NCBI RefSeq assembly: GCF_020379485.1
Contig: NC_063439.1
Location: forward strand, 12,316,466 to 12,380,465
Length of the DNA stretch: 64,000 nt
DNA from: Brassica napus
Lineage: Eukaryota > Streptophyta > Magnoliopsida > Brassicales > Brassicaceae
Direction of reading: 5' to 3'
Position numbers and translations under genes: made by a program
Part shown: positions 55,937 through 64,000 of the stretch, one piece after another
How the letters are laid out: every line of letters starts with the position of its first letter
Position numbering within the stretch: the first letter of the stretch is position 1
The notes under the pieces: generated by a model
Told to the model about the DNA's origin: nothing
Database searches by the model: none
Seen by the model: only the letters and a program-made list of their open reading frames with translations

Positions 55937-56095
55937 TATTGGGATAACTACTAGAATATATACGATAAATCCTAGCTATCTTAGGATAATGATAGAATAA
56001 ACTTCTACTCCTTATTGTCTTAGGATATATTTCTTGTATAAATACCAAGATATTGTTTGTTAATAAGATAACACATTATATTCTAAACAATTACA
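55937..56095 (+). repeat. copia 3' LTR
   Basis: ~159 bp, starting TATTGGGATAACTACTAG and ending AACAATTACA. Diverged from the 5' LTR by several substitutions and small indels, so not recent. Confidence 0.8.
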
Positions 56096-56204
56096 AGCAG
56101 ACAACAACATTTTTATGGAAATACTCGAACTACCATTGTTTATATTTTATATATCATATATTGGAAGAAAAATTCCAAAAATTATTTACAAAGTGACCCT
56201 TGTA

Positions 56205-56832
56205 TAAGGGTGGACATGATTACTCGTTACTTGATCGGTACTTGATTTGTAAAGTCGAGTATTTGGTATAACCAAGTCGAGTATCAAGTAATCTATTTAA
56301 ATTACTTTAAGTACAAGACAAGTATCAAGTATTAAGTATTAAAATAAACATAACTATTGGGCGTTGTTGGCTTGTTACTTGTAATGAACAAAGAAACATT
56401 TTTTTCTAAATAAAAAAAAAAATTTATAAATCATACTAAAAAACTCGTTTATATTTCCATAAATGATGTATTTATATAAGAATCTTGGAGGTTTATCTTT
56501 CTTATATATTATATTTCCAGCATTAACTAAACCATAGAAAAAACAATGAAATCTTCTTTATATATAATAAAGTTATTTAGCTTTAAATTCTAACGAATTA
56601 TCAAATAATTTATCAGTAATTATCAAGTACCTTTCAAGCAATTAATTTATAAGTAGCAAGTAATAAAAGAAATCAAGTAATTTTCAAATCCGTCATTTTA
56701 GTAACTATTTGAAATTCCAAATACTCATTTTTAACAAACTAAATACAAGTCCAAAATTTTAATACTTGTACAAGTTGAGCCAAGTGCTAAGTATACCAAA
56801 AATACCAAGTATTCGGCTTGTGTCCACCCCTA
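56205..56832. mobile_element. hAT-like inverted-repeat element
   Basis: Ends TAAGGGTGGACA and its inverted counterpart TGTCCACCCCTA. The interior near both ends repeats CAAGTA/TACTTG words. Flanking 8-mers CCCTTGTA and CCTTTTTG match poorly, so the family assignment is tentative. Non-coding. Confidence 0.5.
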
Positions 56833-56889
56833 CCTTTTTGTGCATCAAGTTTTAATATGAATATAGTATTATATATTTATAATCAAGAA

Positions 56890-57880
56890 AGTTGACACAG
56901 ACGAGAGGAAATTGCATCTCACGTGCGACAACAACTTTCTCTCTAATCGCTTCGTTGTTTTAGGGTGGAGGAGCTACGGCGGAAGGCGATGTCGCCGGAA
57001 CCTGTAGTTGTCTCCATCCACTGGAAAATGTGCAATGAGACGGAGCAATACAGATCCGGAGGTTTCTGAAGGTACTTCTTTCTCAGTTTGCGTGAATCAG
57101 TAAGGATATGAAGTTTGACCTCTATGGCGGTTCCGCCGCTCTGGTGCCTCAAAGGTTGTACAGCGGCGCTCCATGATAGAGGAAGACGGGAAGTTGTTGG
57201 AAGCCGATAGACAGTCATCAAAATTGGAGCCTGTCGCCGATTGAGGTAAAGGTTTTTGGTTTAGGGGGATCTCGCTCAAGAGATGGCGGTTCTTTTCAGT
57301 TTGCTTCTCACCGGCTCCGAGCTCTCCCTCTACCACTTCTGAGAGAGAAAGGAGTACGAGCATCTCGGAATTGTGACGTGGAAGATCTTGTGCAGAAATC
57401 GACGTTAGAGTTTTTAGAGTTGGATTTCTTCCAGATCCTACATGTTGAGGCTACGGGGCGCCTCCGTGGGTGTTTGATTGAAGGAAACCGGTGGTGGCTC
57501 TAGTGCTGGCTTGGACACCCTGTCGTGAAAAGCCTCGGTAACTGGATTAATAATTAATCACCAGTGTTCAGCAGAGGAGGGAAAAAATTTCCCTAGCCTT
57601 CTTTTGTCGCCTTTGACCCTCTGTGCTTCGTTGAAAATTTGAAATTTTGAAATTTTCGAATTAAAAAAAAAACAAAAGGGTGAAATCAAATATTCATATT
57701 TCATTAAAGACTCAGGGATATAAGCGATTAGAGAAGGCATAGATAATTGTTTCCTGAGATATGGGGGTATTGAAGGTGTTGGTCCCATGTAACCTAGCCT
57801 GATGTTTCTTTATGTCCCACTGGTCTGTAAATCTTGTTCCGAGTTGCCCCTATACGGGGATGAATTTATTAATATACATC
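56890..57880 (+). mobile_element. Putative LINE-derived non-coding stretch
   Basis: GC-richer block (AGGGTGGAGGAGCTACGGCG onward) with CGCCGG/GCCGCT words and a 3' part ending CCCCTATACGGGGATGAATT, like a LINE 5' UTR joined to a 3' UTR. Open frames on the minus strand are not recognised. 57725-57775 is shared with 39885-39935. Confidence 0.35.
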
Positions 57881-59849
57881 AATACTATTAAAATAGAAAT
57901 TTTTTTTTTATCTACCTACAAATAGTCTAGCTTGGATCATTACATTTATTTAACTATCTATTATTTCTCCTACAACTAACTTAGTTATTATTAAATATAT
58001 ACTATATCTAACCAATTATTTTAATACTTTAAAAATAAGATATCTAAAAAAATATTCTTAAGTATATGTTTCTAAAATTGCATTTTAATAATATCTTTAA
58101 TACCTTTTTGTTTAAAATGTAAATACACATTTCTTTTTAATATTTGGTTTTAAATTATGAAATTCATAATTGATATTAACTATAATTATAAACAAATATT
58201 AATTCATTTTAAGTTATAGAATAAAAAATTACATTTCGATAATATTTATATATACATAATTTATATTCATACTTAAATTACTAAAAAAATTAATAAATAT
58301 AAAGTAACTTATTCCATTTATTAACTATTCTATAAATTATAAAATAACAGAATAACATATATTAATGAATTTTACAACATACTTCAACTTATTACAACAA
58401 ATATTAAAGTAATATATATAAACTAATAACTAATTTCATATTTTAATATACATATTTAAATTAGAAAATTAAAAATAATTCAATATATTTATCAAGTATC
58501 AGATGGATTGAATACATATAGTAAATTTATATAATAATAAAATAAAAATTTCACCAATATAAAAATTAAAATAAATTCATACTATAAGTTAAAGCTACAA
58601 ATATAAATAAAAGTGATACGAGGCAGGTTATATAAATGAATAATCTTATTTTGATAAAATTAAATTCATGTAAATTTTAATTTAATTATATATACTTTAA
58701 AAAAATATTTCTAAATCGCGGGATTAATTTATTCAAAAACTTATTTACTGAATTTTATACATATGTGCTGTAAAAAGTTGTTGAACCATTTCATTAATAA
58801 CATAAGACTTTAAATTAAATATAAATCTATGAAATTGTTGGATTATTTCATTAATAACCTATCAAATCAAATTAAATAAAAATCTATGATATTAATAACA
58901 GATGCATATCAACCATATTTTGTCAACTACCATATAAAACATCTCCATTATAAAGTTTAATATTATGTCACGGCTTAAAAGGAAAATTATTATATCATGT
59001 TTTATTAATTATATATCATATGAAAGAGCTCCATTATAATGAAGACATTCAGCTATTCTTTTGTGACATTATAATGAGAAACATAGTCTAATACATATTC
59101 TTTTTTTTCTATTACTAATTATTATTTTATGTAAATGTACTACTTATTATATTAATAAAAAATTTCATATAGATGATACAAATATATTAACTTATATTTT
59201 TCAAGTTTATAATCAAATTTAATCCAAGTTTATAATCAAATTTAATCCAATTTTTAAAGCATCACTCACAATTTTAGAAGTTACATTTAAATAATCTAAA
59301 AATTTAAAGATTCAAATGCCATCTATATAAAATCTAACAATATATTTATTCTACACGAATTTTCTTAAAACGAAAGAATTTTTTTTAAAAGAATTAAACA
59401 AATTAGAGAATATACCTCTATTTTGTTAACAAGAGTAATAAATATCTCCAGAAAATAGTAACAATATTTTTCCTATTTTTAAAAATATCATGAACTTAGA
59501 AGATATAGTTCCATAATCTTGCGCCCTCTTAATACTATTCAAACCATGTAATAAATGTATCCACAATATTTTAACATTGGCGCTCATACTAACTAATTTC
59601 TAATATTTTAACAAATATAATTATTTACATAAAAATATATTTATAGAAGTAATTTTATGTTATCATAAAAAATTTCTATAATATTTTGATAAGATTGCAA
59701 CTCATATAAATGCACATAAGAAAATAACCATGACTGAAAAACTTGCATGTAATGCTTGAAATTATCTTTATGTTTTGATATGTGTTAATTTTATCTGAAT
59801 CATGTGGTTGCTTCTATATAGTTTTTAGTAATAGATATCAACAATATCC

Positions 59850-59880
<31 letters not shown>

Positions 59881-60466
59881 TTATTTATTTAAAATTAATG
59901 GAATATATAAACAATTTTTTTTTGATTTTTGGTCTAAGCAGGTTTGGAATTTAATCGAAATCGATCAAAAAAAAGATGGCTTTAAGTTAAACGGGTTTGC
60001 CTGTTTTAATTTCTTTGTCAAAATATTTGACACATTTTTATTAAATTTATAATGTAAAATATTCTGCGCTTTAAAATCTAATATTATTTTCAGAAAGCGG
60101 TTACACGTGTATAGGCAAGTTTAAATCGTCTTAAGTTGAAAAAAAATATCCATCAAGTTGGTAGCTGCTACTTTAGGTAAACAAAAATCTATACAATTTA
60201 TACAACTCAACGACCATCCGTGATAAATGGTGAAGAGTGTTTTCGTTTGACTTCCTCAGTCCCCACGTGGTAAGAATTTTCGTTGCTTATAAAGATTGGA
60301 CCTTTTCTCTTTCACTACGAATCAAAGTAATATAAAATAATAGATCCAAAAAAAATATATATCTTCAACTTTTTTATTAGTGGCGTGCAGTATTCGAATT
60401 TGGACAGTGACACAATAATGATTATCAACACATATCATTGAATATCTCAATACAATTAATTTTACG
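57881..60466. other. AT-rich spacer
   Basis: About 2.6 kb of very AT-rich sequence with a TA run at 59853-59874. I see no gene, tRNA, or element with defined ends. Confidence 0.6.
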
Positions 60467-63400
60467 TTGAAAATTCGTAAGCATAAAGATCAGCCATGTC
60501 TCCTGGTCCAACAAACCGAGAAGACAAAGCGACATCGCATAGTTCAAAGATGGGCAGAGGTAGTTCAAACAAGAATGATAGTTCGATGGGTTCCAAAAAC
60601 CCATTCAAACATCATCTATGAGGACAATCAATTGGAACTGTCGACAGATTGGAAATTATTTCACAATTCGACACTTTGAAAAGATGTGTCAGAATTATCT
60701 CCGAAAATATATCAGAAGTTACTATTGCAAACATTGAAGCCGGTTTAGGATTTGATCGTTTGTTTATCATTGAGCCATTTGGACTCAGCGGAGTTTTAGT
60801 TTTATTTTCTATAAATGCATTTCAAATAAATGTTTTATTCTCAAGTAAAAAAATGATTGACGTTCATGCAGTCATTGATGGAATAAACGTCTTTATGACG
60901 TTTGTTTATGATGACCATGTGTTAGAAAGAAGAGATCAAGTTTGGAAAAATTTTACGCGTTTTTCAACAACAAAATCTGGACCTTGGTTTATGATAGAAG
61001 ATTTTAATGAATCACTGGTCACAATGAGAAAGAAGGAGGAAGACAACACACTAACATCTCATTTCTACTTTTTAAGTAGTTGCTAAGCGATTGTAGGATG
61101 TTGGAGTTTCCATTTTTGGGAACATGCTATCATGGGTAGGATAATGAGTAGGAAAAACCACTCAGATGCCTCTTAGACAAAGCTGTTGGAAATGAGGATT
61201 GGCATGATAAGTTTTCTCACTCTGTTGTCAAGTATATGAGGTTGTGGAGATCGGATCATCATCCGGTCCTAGAAGACATTTTCACAAAACCAACGAGAAA
61301 AAAAAATTTAATTTGACAAAAAGTGGCTCAATAATGAAGAACTAAGACAAGTCATTCTAGAAGGATGGAAGTCTCCATATTTTTCTCCTGACGCAAATAG
61401 TATGGACCACATTTCGAGTTGCCGCAGAGCTTTAAGCGAGTGGAGGAGACATCATAATTTAAACTCAGAGGAACTTTTAGAGTATCTGAAAAAAAAGGTG
61501 GAAGGCTTGTACTCGAATGATAACTCTACGACCAAGGAAATAGCAGAAGTTTTAAAAGAACTATCTGATGTTCTTAAGGTAGAGGAGATGTTCTAGAAAC
61601 AAAAATTTAGTTTTCTGGCTAAGAGAACGCGACCGAAATACAAAAAATTTCCACACCTAGAAAAAGCATAGGAGGGCAAGGAATAAAATCACACAGCTTT
61701 TAGATGCAACTAGAAATGTTGTCGGAGATGATGAAGGACTGGTAACCATTGCTATTAGTTATTTTAGACAAATTTTTTGAGTCATCTAATCTAAAAGATA
61801 TAGAAGAAGCACTATATGAGGTATCAACAACAATCATTGAATCAATCAATGATGAGCTTACACGCCCGGTCACTGAATAGGAGGTGAAATTAGCACTCTT
61901 TGCTATGCATCCAGAAAAAGATCCAGAGTCGGGTGGGATGAGTGCTCTCTTCTATAAAAAATTATAGGATATTGTAAAAAAATATTTAATTCATATGGTT
62001 AATCAATTCCTATTCTAGGGATCGATGGCGAGTGGACTATATGATACTAATATCTTCCTAATCCCAAAGATTATTAAGCCGACAAAAATGTCAGTTCCGC
62101 CCCATTAGCTTGTGCAATGTGATCTATAAGATAGTCTCTAAGGTCTTATGATGGCGATTAAAAAAGTTCTTCCTCATAGAATTTCATAAATCTAGTCAGC
62201 CTTTGTTGTTGTAAGGTATATGTCAGATAATATCATGATTGCTCAAGAAATTTTCCATGCACTGAGAACAAAACCAAGTGGACGAAATAAAAGGATGGTC
62301 TTTAAGACAGATATGAGAAAAGCGTATGATAGGATAGAATGGTCGTTTATCAAAGCAGTTATTCAGAAAATGAGATTTTTGGTAATTTGAATTACATGAT
62401 AATGTGTTGCATAACTTTGGTAAAGTACATGATGCTTATAAATGGTCAATCAAGGGGAAATATTAGCCTGGAGAGAGGTCTATGTCAAGGAGAACCTTTG
62501 TATCCTTTCATTTTTATTCTATGCACGAAAGTGCTCGTTTCTTAATCATGCAGAGAGTCAAAGAAAAATAATAGGGATATGTGTCACACGCTCGTGTCCC
62601 TCGGTATCTCACCTCCACTTTGCTGATAATAGCATTTTCTTTTGTGAGATGGAGCCCCGTGAATGTGAAGAAGTGATGAAAGTAGTCAGGAAATATGGAC
62701 AAGCATCAGGCCAATGTATCAACTTTGAGAAATCCTCTCAACTCTTTGGTAAAAGAATCAGCACAAATGTTAGACAACAAATTAAAGATACACTTGGGAT
62801 CCAGAATGAAGGAGGAAATGAGACATATTTAAGAATCTCAACAGATATTAGTGGCTCCAAATGCAAGTTTTTTTCTTTTCTCAAGGACAAATTAATTCAT
62901 AGAATGAATGGATGGACATGAAGATGGCTATCAAAAGGAGGGAAGGAAATCTTAATCAAATCTATAATGCTAGTTCTTCCGACATATGTTATGTCTACCT
63001 TCTTATCCCGTTGGAGATATGTAAAAATCTTGCAAGTGCCAGTGCACAATTATGTTGAGCTTAAATTCACCAAAGAGAGGAATTCATTGGGCAAAATGAA
63101 AAAAGATTTGTTTACCAAGAGAAGAGGACAAAATTGGTTTTTGTATGATCCATGAATTCAACCTAGCTTTACTTGCAAAACAACTCTTGCGACTAGTCCA
63201 ATACCAAGATTCGTTAGTAACTCGAGTTTTGAGAGGAAGATACTACATAATGAGTTCGTATTTGCGAATAAGTTATGCAAGCAGTCATCCTATATATGGA
63301 CTAGTATTTCGGCGATATAAAAATTACTGCTATTGAAAATTAAACAGAAAATACATTTTGGAGGACCCTTGGATTCCTACACAAGCTAGGCCGGCTCGAC

Positions 63401-64000
63401 CTACTGCCCCTGCTATGCACCTGAATATAAGAGTCAATAACCTCATTAATGGAGAATCAAAGGAATGGGATGTTGTATTACTAGAGAATTATGTTTCCCT
63501 TGATGATATTCCTCTCATAAAAAGTTTGACGGTAAACTCAACTCATCTTTATGATACATTTGTTTACACAAAGAATGGGTATGATACGGTTAAATCGGGA
63601 TATTGGGTAACTCGAAACCTAATGAAGACTGAGGAAGATAAGGATGTCTTGGAGCCTAGTATAACCAAACTCTAAGCCTTTCCTTGGAAGGTAAAAGCAC
63701 CTCATAAGATATGTCATCATATGTGGTAATGATAACATGACATATGGCTGTAACAAGAAATCTGACACGTCGGAATATGAGATGTGACAACTATTGCTCG
63801 CGATGTGGAGAACCAGAAGAAAATGCTACTCATGCCATATTTGAATGTCCTCCAGCTTGCAAGTATGTTCTCTGTCAACAACACCATCTATTCCTAACAT
63901 CTTTTGCTACCGAGTATTTATGCTAATATGGATTACCTATTTAGGAAGAAGAATAGAATTGTTGAACCAGAACTCGACATAGACCTTTACTCATGGATAA
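60467..64000 (+). pseudogene. L1-type LINE ORF2, degenerate, running off the window
   Basis: Endonuclease part 60467-61083: FGLSGVLVLFSINAFQINVL, then FVYDDHVLERRDQVW and GPWFMIEDFNESL; the usual GDFN is EDFN. Reverse transcriptase 61400-62940: ELTRPVTEEEVKLALFAMHP-like with a stop, PKIIKPTKMS, the A box MVFKTDMRKAYDRIEWSF (62293-62347, catalytic Asp present), and HLHFADNSIFFCEMEPRECE where the FADD box is FADN (62619-62630). Then INFEKSSQLFGKRIS, SKGGKEILIKSIMLVLPTYV, and a zinc-binding tail (63744 on) RCDNYCSRCGEPEENATHAI with FECPPA (zf-RVT). Many stops and frameshifts occur, and both enzymes have mutated key residues. The RNase H-like tail seen in other fragments here would lie beyond 64000. 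Confidence 0.88.

Larger units (their letters stand above)
42860..56095 (+). mobile_element. copia retrotransposon carrying nested insertions
   Basis: LTRs at 42860-43016 and 55937-56095 share AATAACTACTA, GATAATGATAGAATAA and TTCTACTC-TTATTGTCTTAG. A PBS (TGGTATCAGA) follows the 5' LTR and a polypurine tract GATGGGGAG precedes the 3' LTR. The order gag, protease, integrase, RT, RNase H is copia-type. Two insertions split it: a 6.4-kb LTR nest at 45422-51820 in RT and a CACTA at 52876-55716 in RNase H. Flanks AGGAG and AGCAG differ by one base, compatible with an old TSD. Stop codons and an integrase-core deletion show it is dead. Confidence 0.88.

Noticed and set aside
57881..60466. Possible Helitron in the AT-rich spacer starting near 57883 (TCAATACTATTAAAATAG)
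   Set aside because: No GC hairpin followed by CTAG|T or CTRR|T was found downstream.

Overview
This window looks like a repeat-rich euchromatic or pericentromeric segment of a Brassicaceae plant genome, most likely Brassica. The grounds are: one intron-bearing NRT2 gene whose spliced protein closely follows the Arabidopsis NRT2.3/NRT2.6 branch (family knowledge recalled from memory, not searched); plant-type MULE, CACTA, hAT, Stowaway, Helitron, SINE, LINE, copia and LTR elements; and AT-rich spacers. There are no bacterial features. Only one host gene can be supported, at 15156-18095.

Layout. (1) 1-2172: a 1.7-kb MULE (282-2022) with ~330-bp terminal inverted repeats (TIRs), a perfect 9-bp target-site duplication (TSD) and an intact spliced ORF for a DNA-binding-only MURA-like protein. 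(2) 2173-4268: a probable solo LTR, then a foldback element with a nearly perfect central hairpin. (3) 4269-8700: a ~1.77-kb direct duplication (plus a third partial copy) carrying a small hAT-like element, a LINE tail, a poly-G tract and a (GA)38 microsatellite. (4) 8701-14568: a decayed MULE transposase joined to a truncated copia element, with a solo LTR inserted in its integrase. (5) 14569-18095: promoter and four-exon NRT2 nitrate transporter gene. (6) 18096-25260: a scrap of NRT2 exon 2, a SINE, a putative LINE-derived stretch, a MULE foldback with 9-bp TSD, and a 3.3-kb Helitron carrying a decayed RPA/OB-fold gene. (7) 25261-31307: a ~1-kb tandem duplication whose second copy holds a younger Helitron, then a copia relic. 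(8) 32386-38088: a large inverted-repeat element riddled with LINE tails and a solo LTR. (9) 38089-42180: dispersed repeats, a Stowaway MITE and a cluster of tRNA-derived SINEs. (10) 42860-56095: a copia element containing a 6.4-kb nest (a chromovirus-like solo LTR, itself holding a TR-GAG element and a Helitron end) plus a CACTA transposon with an intact four-exon chimeric transposase gene. (11) 56205-64000: a hAT-like element, a LINE-derived stretch, an AT-rich spacer and a decayed LINE running off the window.

The genes do not form a pathway. The NRT2 gene is the functional cargo; nearly everything else is nested mobile DNA. The strongest observations are structural: TSD-verified nesting, an in-frame TNP2/TNPA gene fusion in a deletion-derivative CACTA, a MULE ORF whose tail is encoded by its own TIR, and several long hairpins. 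All similarity statements are by eye; no searches were run.
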